From Sisyra terminalis (Eukaryota; Arthropoda; Insecta; Neuroptera; Sisyridae), in contig OY292276.1 of assembly GCA_958496175.1 (NCBI GenBank), positions 17,192,001-17,256,000 on the forward strand: a stretch of 64,000 nucleotides of DNA, written 5' to 3'. This document shows positions 24,496 through 38,600 of this stretch, one piece after another; position 1 is the first letter of the stretch, and each line of letters starts with the position of its first letter. Made by a program: the position numbers and the translations under genes. The notes beneath the pieces are model-generated. The model was not told the DNA's origin, did no database searches, and saw only the letters and a list, made by a program, of their open reading frames with translations.

Positions 24496-27384
24496 TCTTA
24501 TGTAAGAAAGAATGACAACGGACTGGCTAAAATTTAAATTTTTACCAAAAACTCTGAAATTATTTAATAATAGTTAGTGATAATGAGAATAACTATTAAT
24601 CTTTTTTAAGAAAATTAGAGCAAGCGAAGTGGTAGTAAATACAGAAAAATTAATGTACTCTAATTGTATCTTCTATATAATGTATATTTGATTGTTTTTT
24701 GATTTATTTACCTTTTTTTTGTAAATAATCTGGTTTTGTTTTTTTAACAATTAATAAAAGCCTTCCGCCATTTCGATACTATCAACAAAAATTAGTCAAA
24801 TTGATACATCGCTTTTTAAAGCACATGTTTAAAAGCAAAATAGATCCTGTATGGCATTAAATGAACTTTTAACTCCTATTAAAAATTTTCCAAATTCGGC
24901 CATTGTTGTAAGAAATTATCAAGTTTTAACAGCATTTTCGTCGATTTGAAGTGGTTTTATTGGAAGATTTAAAGTACTCCATTTTTTTGGTTCGATATAT
25001 AGTACAAAAAGGGTCTAAGGATATACTTTAATTTCTATTAACATTACATATAATGTCTGATTATTTTCAGATTTTTTAAAACGCACTACAAAGTGAATAA
25101 AAAATAAAATAAAAACCACTTCTACGCTTAATTGCAAAACTGAATATGCACAATTTTCATTATGTATTGTATACATTATGCATTGAATCAGAGATTAGTG
25201 TTGTTAAATTTTCAAAATTTCAACAAACAAAACAAATGAACATCATTAAACCATGCAATCCCCTTGGTTAATAACCTCTTACAATTGAAACGTGTAAGCT
25301 TTCATTAGATATTATTACATTGCTTGAATTATTCTTTACTTTATTTGTTTTTAATTAATGAATTTCTTTTGATTGTAATCCAAAAGGTGACCCAAGTAAC
25401 AATATAAGTAGTTTTTAATTAATCAAGATATCAATTATTTTTTTATTCAAGTGAAATGTTAATTAATTCTGAAAACAGAAACCTTGGTATCAACAGTGGT
25501 AGTTTCGATTCAATTTCCAATTGAGATTTTTGTGAAAGTTTGATGTTTCCAATCTAAATCATTAAAGATCTAGAGCTTTTAGCATAGTAAATTGAACCTG
25601 GAAAGATATTTACAAAGTATCCTTAGTAATTTTATAATTTTTCTATCATTTCTAAACATTTGTTGATTTAAATATTTCGAATTCTTTAAAGTATTTTACT
25701 CGCATTAACCAACCGCTAAGTACTTAACTGAATTATATTAAGCTTATTGATAGTTATTTTTTTTTATTCTTTTGACTCTTACACTAATAAGAGAGATTTT
25801 TGGTGCTATTACAAAAGCTATATATATAGGTAATACAAATAAGTACAATGCAATTAATAATGTTCAAACTATTACAATAATAATTATTTTAACATAACAT
25901 TAACACTGTAAAATAATTTTTATCAAAATTATGAAATAATTAACAATGTGGGGGATTAATAGGTTTGGTAAAAATAGAAATAAAATTTTTAACAATGTTA
26001 CCAAATTAAAAATTTATTAGATCCGTTGCCACTCTAATGAAAATTCAATGTGAAAACAGCAAATAAAAAATACTTTTTAATTTTTGTTATGATGGTGAAT
26101 ACTACCTATCGTTTTTAGAGAGACGCTTTTAATGCACAAGTGCAGTTTTTATAATCCTAAATAGGTATCCATATCATAAATCAATAGATTTATGAATATT
26201 TAGCTTACATAAAAAAATCCCAATCGGAACTGACAAAATCGTATTTATGTCAAACCATAATGCATTTTGAAAATAAAAAAAAGCATTGCATGATAGATAA
26301 ATTCTATTCCGATTGAATTTTATCCGATACGTTTCATACATTTATATATAATCTTAGATTTGAAGTTTTGTCATCCATTGAAATGTTGAAATGTTTTCTT
26401 TTTTGCGAATAAGAAAGTATTTTTTGATTCCCCAAGGTTTTCATTCATTTTATCTAAAAGCTGTTGATTGGCTCAATAAAGCGTAGAATTTTAATGAGAA
26501 ACTTCAAAAATGTAATGATCAAAGAAGACATAAACCTGATGTTTAATGTGATTATAAAATGTCAAACGATACCATCAAATTAGTAGGTATATCGTCTGAT
26601 CGCAAAAAAACGTATATTTTTTTTAATGTGAAAATTTGTTTCGTTACCATCTTAATATTTAAACATCATTATTTAAAATCTGCTTTGTTAAGTGGCTCTT
26701 AAATCGTTGGTGTTTTTAATAACTTTGTAATTCTATATTTTAAGTCTTTTACACTTTTAAATTTTAATTAACTTAATATATCGTTTACTGTCTTCGTTTT
26801 TTCCAAGTGAAATTGTTTGATACCTAAATGTCTTGTCGCCATTTATTCACTATTGACGCATTTCACGCAAAATTTTGCCAGTAGGCGGATTATATCTATA
26901 GGAGATTTATTGTACAACAGTTTTTACTGAAATAAAAAAGACAAACAGAAATAAATTTTACTTAACGTGTGGTATTAGTTTGAAACGCTTTTAGAAAATA
27001 TCAAGGATTAGTTCTACGGTTTTATCAAGTAGTTTTTGAGAAGCACCGTCGAAACAATTACTTAGTATAATATTAATGAAGTTATTTAAAATTCAAGCAT
27101 ATATTGCTTTTGTTCTTTAAATGGATGATCCTATGGGAAAAATCAATAATTTTAATATGTTTAGTTCTAAAAATCGGCTTAAAAATAAAATAATTTTTTT
27201 TTTCTCTTTGAATTAAATAAATGTGATGTAATCAAAAACTAAATTTTAGCAGACAGCTTTATTCCCCTTTTTCTATATTTCTTAAAGAATTCTTGTAATA
27301 AATTCTTCCAAAAAGTAAATAAACAGCATTTTTCACGTTCTTATCCATGGTTTATATTACAACATTAAATGAATCTTCTTTTTT

Positions 27385-27462
27385 GGATACTAAATACATG
27401 ACGTTTTTATTTCATCTTTGTAAAATATTTTGCTACTTTCGTAGCTTCATCAGATACTCAAC
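27385..27462 (-). mobile_element. Penelope-like element tail with hammerhead-like core (decayed)
   Basis: The minus strand reads CTGATGA (27453-27447), one extra A, then a GCTAC/GTAGC hairpin with a GAAA loop, then AAAA where GAAA would be expected, followed by AAGATGAAATAAAAACG. The layout is the same as in the tails at 41053-41082 and 45870-45896. Assignment to Penelope-like elements rests on the known occurrence of hammerhead motifs in that class. Confidence 0.45.
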
Positions 27463-27777
27463 TACAAAACATCAATTGTTAAATTCATGTACAATAATCT
27501 CAGCATTAATACGACAACAATAACAATATTACTAGTATCCTCTTGCAAAATTACCATATATTAAAAATTAACAATATAAAGCATTTAAATAAATATTTTC
27601 TTTTAATATAAAACACAATCTTAGCAGTCTCTCAATCTCAAGTCAATAAACAAGGTAAAAAGAATGTCTACTAAAAATAATAATAAATTTCAAACATAAA
27701 ATATGAACTTTGTTTATAATATTTTAGGACAATTTAAACATTGATAAATATTTTATTTATTTTCGAGTCACAATTAA

Positions 27778-28003
27778 TAAATTAATGAATAATAGTATAT
27801 GTCCTATGACTCAATTTCTTCTTTATTACGACGCGTTTCAACAGTTTTTGATTGTCATCATCAGATAATGGTTATTTTTCTATAATTATAAATATAATTA
27901 TAAAAATAATCATTACCTGATTATGACAGCCAAGAACTGTTGAAACTCGTCGTAATAAAGAAGAAATTGAGTCATAGGACCTATATTATTATTCATTAAT
28001 TTA
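27778..28003. repeat. Inverted repeat with about 112 bp arms carrying hammerhead-like cores
   Basis: The left arm (about 27778-27889) and right arm (about 27892-28003) are reverse complements with few mismatches: TGTCCTATGACTCAATTTCT and TCTTTATTACGACG are matched by CGTCGTAATAAAGAAGAAAT and GAGTCATAGGACC. Each arm, read towards its outer end, has CTGAT(G/T)A, a hairpin-forming ACAG...CTGT, then GAAAC. The centre is TATAATTATAAATATAATTATA. It looks like two Penelope-like tails joined head to head. Confidence 0.8.
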
Positions 28004-31000
28004 GGACAATATTGTGCAACTACGGTTCCATGTTTTAATATTTTTTTAGTCAGATAATAGATTTTTAATCGAATAAAAGATGTTAAGGGATAAAAATTTA
28101 AAATTGTGCAGTACTTTTTTTGTTTTTTTCCTTAATCATCAAGCAAATTCTATGTTATATTTAATGGAGATACTTTTATCAAGGAAAACTATTAGGTAAG
28201 CAAAGTAATTCTGAGTTTAAGGACATTTTAGCATTGATTAGTATCGTAACTATATAAATTTAATATTTTTATATTATTAAGAGTTTACGTCATAAAAAAT
28301 AGTTCATTTAAAATTGTTAAGATTGTTAAGAACGTATAAGGAAATAATTCTATGGGTTAATCAACAATAATCAATTATGTTCATCACCCAGCATAATAGT
28401 TTTGTAGCTTCATTTTTTTATGAAATGAAGATCAAAATCAACTAGAGGCTTGTTAACTTGAGCAAAGAAGAACAAATTTTACATTGAAATATCTTTAAGT
28501 TATCTTTTGATCCAATAAAATATAAGGAACAAAAATAATTTTGTTACTAATATTGGCCAATCACCATGCAAGGTAAGGTCGAATTTTGGCAGGAATCTTG
28601 ATAAACTTTATTGTAAAATGAGCTTGGGACTTTCATCTCAAAAGAATAGAATGTATCTTTGAAAAATGTACTTCCTTTTGCTATAATTAGAAGTAGGATC
28701 AAACTATTTTATAGTATTTTGTATCAAAAATGAACTCAAAAGTTAGCTAAAACACGAACGTTGAAAAAATCAGTGTTATGCCTAAAACAAAAATCTCAAG
28801 ATCTTAAATCATTTTCATCGATCAATTGCATAGTTTTTACTTCAAACTTTAGGTATTAACAGTAAAACAGAAATACTTTAGGTAAATATTTGGTTCCAAA
28901 AATATATATTCAAATCACTGAACTTTAAGCTTTACCCCTTAATTCGGTTATCATACAAAAATGTATCAATAAAATCTATTGCAAAGTTCAAAATATAAAT
29001 ATTAAGAAACCTTAGCCTAATTGAAATTTTCCATTTTTTTTTAATTTATTTATTTAAGGTTGCCTTGTCACTACGAGGTCATTGACGACCACTATAACTA
29101 ATTACATACTATATATACATACACACTCATATGCATATATAAATATATACAAACACATATACATACATATACTGTTTAACTTAATTAATAAACAAAATTT
29201 AGGGACAAGATATAACAAAAAGTTTTTTTTTATAGTTCGTCGATTATCTTGGCTTCATTGAGAAACATTAAGGTTCGATTCGTTGTACAAATTTTATTGT
29301 ATAAATATTAGCACAATTAAACTTTTTTTCTAATTTCAAACAAAATAATGTAAAAAAACTTTAGTTTTAATCAGAATAAACCGATTTTCTATATATTAAT
29401 GCTCATTACTTAAATATTATTTCATTCTACAAAAAATAACTTTAAAATTATCAGAGCTTAATTTAATATAAACCCTAAAATTCAGATTAGAGAATAATTG
29501 AAAATTCTGTACCTTTTTATCCCCGCAAATTAATTAAATCGTTATTGAAACTAGAGTTTTATTTTATTCTGTAAATTGCGAACGTAAGTTAAACTGTAAA
29601 ACCTTTTCGCTATTATTTTAGTGGGTTTATACTTTAGCTGCCTTCTAGCATCATATTTGATTTACCCAGAACTGCTCTTTCAAGCTCGCCTAGATTTTCA
29701 ATTGTATTATTCCACGAAAAACGACTATCAACTTCAATTCACTTCATGTATAATTAATATGCACTTTGTGTAATAGTGCACAACAAACGACCAGGTATAG
29801 CAAAATTAGAACCTCTATACTTGAATGCTACTTAACTCCTGAATGGTGGATGAAAATCAAAATTGTCTATATTGAACGCCAATGCTATCATTTTATTTTC
29901 ATTTCAATAGGTGAAAGCATTCATGGAAAATGTAAACGTTTTTTTTTTATATAAAAATTATTTGATGAATCTATTAATCTATTCATTCATTCATCCATTT
30001 ATTCCATATAATAAATTCTCGTAATAAATTGAAGCGTTTAATTTAAAATGTAAAATTATCAAATTCAATTTGTTGGGTTAAAAATAAAATTTTGTGAAAT
30101 GCAAATGTTCTTAATGAATAAACAATTCGTTGAATTAGGATGAAAAAAAGGTTTGTAATGAACTATAATATAAGGTTTGTTTCCACATATTTGAATTTAT
30201 AATTTCCGATTCTTTACACACGGTAGGATAACCAGAAAAAGCATTATGAATATTAAACAAATAGAACGAGGATAAATGAACTTTGTTTTCCTGTTTCCAT
30301 TAGCGGAGAAGTGGAAAACTAACACGACATTCATGACTTCCTTTTCAAATAGTAACAATCAACGCCAATTCCGTTGCAATCCCAATTTCAATTAAAATTG
30401 TAACTTTATTTAATTATCGAATGCACTATTTGGCTGGATCATTAGAGAGAAGTGAACGTGCATTAGTAAGTGATATGGTTTGTTTATTTTTCGACATAGG
30501 AGAAAGAGTTTCCAGGTTTTCCTGCATTTCCATTTCTCTCATTCTGCTCTTCATACTGTATCGTACTGTATAGATTGTGCAATATATACCTTTGCCAGCG
30601 TAGCATGTAGTTATATCCTCGTCTATTTACACACTTATCCTGAACTTCATTTTACTAACAATAGTAATACGTACCATCAACATAACATTAAACGCCAAAG
30701 TTTACGGTTGTTAAACTTAAGTGTACGATGAGCGTGGATTAAATAGCCAACAGTTCTATCGGCCAAATTATGGACATATTATAATTAACTGGGACAAAAT
30801 ATAATCAGTTGTGCTGAAGTTTGCCCAGCTAGATTTTAATTATGTTAATTGAGACATGAAGCATCGTTGAAATTTTAACGACATTTTGCATAATTTAAAT
30901 TTTCTGGTCACTTGCGCAAACTTATTAAAATTGACTAAGTACGTCGTAAATTTAATTAATTCACACATTATTCTCTGGAGTTTAATGTTTGCGTGTCTTC

Positions 31001-32077
31001 TAATCTTTTTCATTACTTACAGCTCAAATGTAGAAGTTTTAATGTTTTCAAATTTATCGTTCATCTCGACTTTTCAAACTTAATATTTGCTCTTAAGAAA
31101 TTGAACTACTTTTAATTAGCTAGGCAAATAATATCATGAAATTATACTTCAAATTTTAAATATTATTAAGGCAAACTGTTAATGTAAATCATAAGAAAAT
31201 TAAAAGTTAAAGAAAACTGTTTTTTTGCGAACTGAGTATATGAGTTAGAACTTTCCTTTTTGCAAAAAAATGAATATTGGAAACTCTTAATTGAACTATT
31301 CAACTGTTACAGATATAAAATGAATTATATCGATTGAATATTATAAAAATGAAAAAGATTTATTTTTAAAATAAAACTTAAACACCGAAAGTTTGAAGTT
31401 GACTAATGAAATATTATGCTTACGAGTACCTACCTATGGCGTAACTCAATTAACTTTTTAATATTTTAAAGTTTACACTGTAATTTATTATCTTTATCGC
31501 TAACTTATACTAAGTGACTTATTTTATCACTATACAAGAATATTTTATGTACCTACATACATCGAAAAGTTTACTTTGCTAATAAAAATAAACTTACTAA
31601 AGAAAATTGTGCCTGTGTAAGCTGGGCAACATAAATATAAAGTACAATTAAAAAAATAATATTCAAATATGGTGCTTTTTAAGCATATTTTCCCCATACT
31701 TTCTTATCTAAAACGTATGAAAATATTAATTTTTGTTTACATAAGCCTGGTAATTTAGAAAACTTTAATTTTTCATATTTTCTGAGACAATTTTTGGCCA
31801 TCTTTTTAATCTTCCAAAACTGGATTTGGAAATGATCCCGGGCACCTTATGGTATGTCTGAACATCCATAAAGATACCAGGATACACAATAAAAGAAAAA
31901 GTATCAAAATCTAATCACAATCTATGGAAGAATTTCGAAATTCAGCTATGACGAAAGAAATCGAATTCTTTCCTCCATCAAAGAATCGCAGACGCTTGTA
32001 AAAGAACGTTTTACTTGCAGAAAATATAATTAAAATAATAAAAACTATTTATTGGTACTAGGATTATTACTATTACT

Positions 32078-32575
32078 AGGATTGGTATTAAGTAGGAAGA
32101 CCAAAGCTCCAAACCAAAAGCTCAAACTCAAAAAAACTCTTTCGGAAAATCTCAATAACCAAAAATTCCAACTTTGGATCCATTTTTATAGCAATCGTTA
32201 ATGGATTTACATATATGATTGTATGTGTAATGGATTAAATCCAAAAGTTTTATAAAGTTATTCGAACAATCAATAGTTGAAGCTTTAAATTGAGGAAAGA
32301 ATATACGATGACTTAAAATGATAAAATGCTAGATTTTATAAAATAATTAAGATTGGTATCAAATAGAAAGACTAAACCTCCAAACCAAAAGCTCAAAATA
32401 AAAAAAAAACTCATTTTGAAAAGCTCAATAACCAAAAGTTCCAATTTTGTATCCATTTTTACAATAATCGTTGATGGACTTAGGTATATGATTGTATGTG
32501 CAATGAAATAAATCCAAAAGTATTATATAGTCATTCGTACAATCCATAGTTGAAGCTTTTGCATTCTTTGAACAA
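32078..32575. repeat. Direct repeat, period about 273 bp
   Basis: Copy A (about 32078-32290) and copy B (about 32351-32575) share GATTGGTAT, CTCCAAACCAAAAGCTCAAA, CTCAATAACCAAAA, TCCATTTTTA..GCAATCGTT/ACAATAATCGTT, TATATGATTGTATGTG and AATAGTTGAAGCTTT/CATAGTTGAAGCTTT in order. They are diverged by scattered substitutions. The space between them (32291-32350) is unique. No coding content or termini were recognised. Confidence 0.75.
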
Positions 32576-33121
32576 AAAATATATTTGACTTCCGAATTGG
32601 ATTTTTTGGGGCACAATTTTGTCAACAAGATTTTGTACAATGTGTCGAATGATGGCCATAATGAGCACCAGTAGAATTATATATTTTGTACAACTTTAGT
32701 AATATTTAAAAGAGTGTTTAAATAAAAGCTCTTGTATCAAGCAAAAAGAATAATCTTGAATTATAAATTCTCCACAATAGATATATTTAACCTTAGTAAA
32801 TCATACTGTTATACAACTCAAATGTAATTAGTAAAAATATATATGATGCAAACACAAGTATTATCAATGAATAATTTTTTTTGGTGAAGCAATTTTATCT
32901 TTTGATGTTAATAATTTTCTATTAGGAAAATTATTTTGACCATTGAAAATTTTGTCGGAAAATAAAATATATCATTTGGTTCAACAAATAGTTAATTATT
33001 TATTCATAAGTTTGATAGTTTGGCACCGACTCTGAATTAATTATTAAATTCAGTAGGTTTATTTAAATTTTTTTTTGCAGTATTAGTTTTTCTGTCTAAC
33101 AATGTAAATTTTTTTTTAATT

Positions 33122-33258
33122 ATTATTTACGGTCGCTTTATAACTACTAAAATTATAAGTGACTCTAGAGCTAACAAAAATCTGTTATCGAGAAATATTA
33201 AAAATTAGCTCGATACGTTTTGAAGTGGCCACTTAAACCACTCGGTCACCAGTAGGCT
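33122..33258 (-). mobile_element. tRNA-derived SINE, copy 2
   Basis: On the minus strand it begins AGCCTACTGGTGACCGAGTG, then GTTTAAGTGGCC, an A-box-like Ser/Leu tRNA head. It continues with ATCGAGCTAA and TTTCTCGATAACAG, and ends CTAGAGTCACTTATAATTTT then AGTTATAAAGCGACCGTAAA. The tail equals that of the copies at 17905-18295 and 48888-49037. The B-box region is shortened here. Confidence 0.7.
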
Positions 33259-34869
33259 TAAATTTTTATCTGAACAAAAATATACCTACGTAACTACTCA
33301 CTCAATATTTTTGTAAGTTTACATTTTGTTAGTATTTTATTATATTTTCCATAAATTTCAAAACTTTCCATAAAATCGGCTTACAAATGGAAAAGAAAAT
33401 AACAACAACAAAAAAAGCTTTAACAACTTGAAATCAAATTGTTTTTTTTTAAATTGCGAAGCACCAGGAAACTTTCATCTCTTAAAATGTGTCTTTTTTA
33501 TATCATTTATTTATTATACACGATAAATGAATACAAAAGAAAAGCTGTTATGTTGTGTATTTTAATGGCAAATACAAAGTCGTTAAAAAGTTGTTAAAAG
33601 TCTGATATTACGTTGTTCTGGGAAACAATGTTGGTATAAATAGACACCATACATATTTATGTTTGTGAAGATTCACGGTAAAATACGTTACATGTATACG
33701 ATACTTATGTAAGGCATTCTGATTTCATTCAATTCAAAATGATGAAATAAAATTAAATTGCTTGTAAAAATAAAAAAGTAAACTATGAAAACGCTAGAAA
33801 AATTACTTTATAATTTAGGGAAATTTATGTAAAAAATTTTAATTAATTTGTGATTAAATTGTGTAAAACTTTTCTTTTACCGCTTATAGAACTTTTAAAT
33901 TAAAGTTTTGCTGGGAAATTTGTTTTAAGAAATATTTTTTTTTGCATTTGTGTGACATATTTTTAAGTGATTGAAAAACATAAAGAATTGGTACTGTTTA
34001 TTTTCTCGTTGATATGTACCCATAACTGATGTTTGAGTTGAAGAAAAAAAAATAGAGCTTTTTTTAATAAAAAAATAAATATGAATACCTTAAAATTGAT
34101 TTAAAATATTCTGATATCGGCTTAACAAAATCACTAACTATTGAAAACTTTCCATCTCATTTTTTCTAGTAAATAAACCTATATATATATCACCGTTTAA
34201 GTATACATCTCCGTTTATGTATGAAATACCATAACTATTTCGTACTTGTTCTTTTTAATATCGAGTATAAAGAAAAACTTTTTAGTTTAATTTTAATTTC
34301 TGCAATTTTTACTTAACCATTCTTAGGCCATTTCTTACTTCCATTTTCGAAAATTCACATAATTCAAAACCAATTGTAGAAATATTTAAAACGCTAAAAA
34401 AATATTCATTGTTAATAATCCAATCCCCAAATGCCACAATTTACATAATGAGAACAATATGATGAGAATGTGAAAAAAGAAGTTATAAAATGTTGCAAAA
34501 TATTGTAAAAGAAAAAAATAGAAATTCAAGGAAGTGAGGTAAAGATGCATTTCTTTGGTGAATAGCGAAAAGCTCAACGTAGTGCAATGAGAATTATTCA
34601 AAGCTGCAACATCAAAGTTATGGATTGTCTTGATGATAACCTACCTTCTCAAAAGATATGACAATATGAAGAAATAAAATATCTTTAGTAAACCTTGAAC
34701 TCCAGTGCTTTTTTTTTTTGAATGATAAAAATTTAACAACCACAGGTATTTCGATTTAATATTTCGTATATTTCTATTCCTGGTCGCTAAAAACTTAAGA
34801 AAATTAGTGTTAGATTATTTTTTGGTTTCTTCCAAATTTAACTGTAAACTGGTATTATTCGATATGATG

Positions 34870-35170
34870 CATACTTTGATATGATACGTCTCTTTTGTCC
34901 TTCTATCTCTACAGGATTGGTAATATCATCTTCTATGTCTCCCTGTCCTATATTAGTGATAGATGTGCTGTTTTAGGTAATTAATGCACAGTCAGCTCCT
35001 GTATACGGCCAAACCATCATGTGGAGGATCTTCCTCACCTATGTTTGCTTTCCACCTTTTCTTCAACTATAAATAGTTCCATTTTTCTAGTTCTCCTAGC
35101 TATGTATATGACCAAAGTACCGTAAATATGTTTTGTTTATTTTACCCATGGGTATGAAAAATCCTACTAC
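34870..35170 (-). pseudogene. LINE 3' coding remnant, copy 2
   Basis: Nucleotide similarity to 23740-24030 runs over almost the whole length: CTTTTGTCCTTC, ATCATCTTCTATGTCTCCCT versus ATCATCTACCAAGTCTTCCT, CTATGTTTGC, TTTTCTTCAACTATAAATAG and CTAGTTCTCCTAGCTAT are shared in order. The minus-strand product corresponds to the same EGK...R-rich LINE tail, more degraded than copy 1. Stops occur in all frames. Confidence 0.7.
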
Positions 35171-35569
35171 TATGATACTGATATGATACAAACTACAAAA
35201 ACAATAGTAAGTTCTTTACTGGGACTCACCAAAATATACTTAAGATCTCCACATACAATCATCCTATTAAGTGTCAGTAATTTTTAATTTTTATAATGGA
35301 TTGACTGTGGATGTAAACCTTAAGTTTCTTTGAAAAATAATTCATCTTATAAAATAGCCACTTTTTAAAATACGTACGAATATGAACAAATCACTCTTAA
35401 TCACCACAATTATGATACTGTAATAATAATTTATACTAAAAATCGTTTTACAGTTTTAATTTTTAATTTTGCAGTTTTTAGTTGACGATTGTTTAGACAT
35501 TGTTGAGGTCAGTTTGTAATAATATTATGTAATAATATTATGATGTTGTTAATTATTATAATACTTTTC

Positions 35570-35685
35570 AGAGCTTGATAAAGTCTTAATAATAAAGACG
35601 ATACGTTGCAAATCAATGATTGTTTAAATTAACTATATTTCCAATTATCCGTGATCCTGATATTATTATTATTATTATTTATACT
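35570..35685 (+). mobile_element. Decayed Penelope-like tail
   Basis: CTTGATAAAGTCTTAATAAT then AAAGACGATACGTTGCA aligns with CTGAAGAAGGCTCAATAAAG then GAGCCGAAACGTTGCA at 41053, including the hairpin arms (GTCTT/AAGAC) and the downstream TGATCCT...AT. The core Cs and GAAA are mutated, so any ribozyme here would be dead. Identification depends on the better copy at 41033-41150. Confidence 0.5.
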
Positions 35686-38600
35686 GGAATTGAATCTTAC
35701 ATAAAATAAAATAATTTATACTTTTTTCTTCTAATGTTCACCTTCCAAAAGTAAGAAGAAATCATTAAAATAAATTGAAATTTTTATTGAATTTTGAAAA
35801 TTAAAGAATTTTCCATGATTTTAAACCAACACTGGATAGTCATTTTTATATTGTAACTTTAAATAGATTGAAAGGTGATTTCCGGAGTACATTTGTTGTG
35901 GTTGTAGATGAATTGGTTTTAACATTTTTATTTTGTAGCAATCAAAATAAAAGCTTTTCTCTGGTCATAAAAATTTTATGAAAAATAACAATAATTTTTT
36001 TTAATTTTTACAATACAAACTATAACTGTACGGCAAAACTGTTTTTAATAGCTTATGGTAAAAACATACTCTCTCTTAAATAAATATTATTTAAATGTTT
36101 GTCACCATGCAAGATTACAGCTTCATTTTTTGATAAGTGTCAATGAAAAAAAAATAGTACTGAGGCTTGCAGTCTCAACAAAAGTATACAGTTATCCTAC
36201 AATAAGAATATTTTTAATTTTTTAAATCATATGGTTAGGGAAAAGGTAAAAAGAGTTATGAATCTTCTTTAAAATACAGTAAAAAAAGGAAAGTAGTTCC
36301 AAATCAACATTCTACTCCTTTAAGATCAAATCTTACCAAAAAGCACAAGATTATTTTTAAATACGATTTATCACATTTTATGAAAATATGAAGCTGCATT
36401 CCTGCCTGGCGATCTGGGAGCTTTTCACCGAAAAAATACTTTTTCTGTACAATTTATCGGTTAAAAAAATTACGAAATGACTATTTATACATAGAGATAC
36501 AAACGATATATCGATTTTTTTCAAACAGCAATACATCGTTAGTAAACATCGATGTTGAAGTTCAAAACATCGATGATATATCGTTTTTCATGCGCGATAT
36601 TTTAATAACATGTCAGCTTCCGTCCCGTCCATGATCTACAGCTACACGTATAACAGATTCCTGTCACATTCACAATTTCTTCACCGCCCCTTATTTTCAC
36701 TCTTAGTCAAGAAAATTGGTTAATGGCAAATACCTTTAAATGCATTAATTGCTAAAAAAGGTTCTCTTCGTGTTTTTCTCAAAAAGCAAGTATGAAATAT
36801 GTCCTAATTTCATGGACATATCAATGTCAATATGCCGCCCCATTTTCATGTGGCATTCGAAGTCATGGCCTCCTCGGCATCCACTACACTACGCTACTGG
36901 TTTGATTTTAAGATAAATATATTTAAATGGTGAGAAAAATCATCGAAAAAAATGCAATATATCGTTTATTAACTTCAATGTTTTTAACATGGATGTTTTT
37001 CTTTTAAATATATTAACGTTCTAATATCGATCTTTTTATTCGCAATTTTACATCCCTATTTATACAAACAGTATGTATACGCAATTGCCTATTTATACAT
37101 ATATGAATTCACTGTTTATCAATTCAGCACTTGCTTGAAAAATATTTACCGAAAACATTTAGCATATATAGAAGTGAATTGCTATTATAAACTACCATAT
37201 ATGGTTATGTATAAACATTAAATTGTATATTCATACAGACATACAGTTTGTCTAAATATTCGATTGTATTAACATATAATTTGTATGGTAATAGCTAATT
37301 TCGTATGAATATATAAATTACCATATCCTAATAATTAACCAAAGAATGGTTGATCTTGAAAAAAATATTTTTTCTGCTAAAATAAAAGTATTAAAATTCC
37401 TTAAAAATTAAGCTCTAATTCTGGGTGGGGAATATGCTGGTTCTTATCATTGAAATTTTTGATCCATATGGCTGTAATAATTACTTTATTGCCAATTAGT
37501 TTGAATTATTTTTTAATTTGTTTTCACAACGAAGTGAACTAGTAATAAGCACAGAAAATAAAACTTATATTAGTATATTTTTTTCCGAAGAAAGCTGCAC
37601 AATCTAATTTAGCCGTGATAAAACGAAGCTAACTAGAGTTTATTAAAGTTTACAAAACTGAGAAAACTCTTAATTGGGTTAACCGCTTCCTCTTTATTAT
37701 GATTATAGAAAATCAATCTTATAAAGATTAAGTTGTCTATGGGTTTTTCCTGGCTATTTTACTGCATGTATTGAAAGAAGTGGGTGAATATAAGAAAATA
37801 TATAGTAGCACAAAGACTGGTGTAACACGATTAAACTTTTATATGGTTAAAGTTTTTGGGAAAATTGTGTGCTGTTAGCGAATGAGAGATGAATGGTTCG
37901 TTGTTAGAGTTCGAACTTGTCTTTCCACGCAGAGTTCACGATGGTTGAATCAATTCACAATTGTTTCAATTTACCTCCCGAAAAGTTTTTCCTTTCGTCA
38001 GTGTGACTATTATTTCCTGTACGCTCCAATTTACTGGCGTACGCAATAGCGGTTGAAGCAAATAAAAAAGTCCCAGTCTTCGTTCCCCTTTTTAATCTAA
38101 ACTTTTACGACAACGACTAATTGTTAGTAGAAATCAATTTATTGTAGACATTTACTTTTAAATCCAATAAAAGGAATAGTTTTTTTGCAACAAAGCGTTG
38201 ATGATATCTACTTTGAAATGAATTTGTGCCTTGGTTACATCTATCGATTTTTTTCCCCATTTTCTCTTTTAATCTCGCTCCATTTAATTTATTAAACGAA
38301 ATAATTTGGACTGGAAGCAATGTTTATAATATACCGTTTATAGTTTGCACTCTGCACATCTATGTATCATTTCATCCTCTGTAGACTATAATATTGGTAT
38401 AGAGATAAAAGAAAAACCACTAACCCTATGCTGGTCACAGAGATTCACCTATATGGAATATAGCCAGAAAGGTTCGACACCCCGAGGATATGTCTACCCT
38501 CTTTTGAAACGACACCCCCGAGAACTGGCCAAACCAAGTCCCGGAACATCCCCTGGTTAAAATGTACACACAGTCAAACATTATATATGTATGACTACAT

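Noticed and set aside
27778..28003. Inverted repeat considered as a microRNA-like hairpin or CRISPR-like repeat
   Set aside because: The arms are over 100 bp with hammerhead-like cores and there is no spacer array; a retroelement-tail explanation fits better.
33180..33258. Possible tRNA-Ser/Leu gene on the minus strand
   Set aside because: Only the A-box half is tRNA-like; the copies at 17.9 and 48.9 kb show that it is a SINE head, not a tRNA gene.
36480..37040. Cluster of ATCGAT and TATATCG motifs
   Set aside because: It looks like simple AT-rich sequence with chance repeats; I found no termini or regular spacing.
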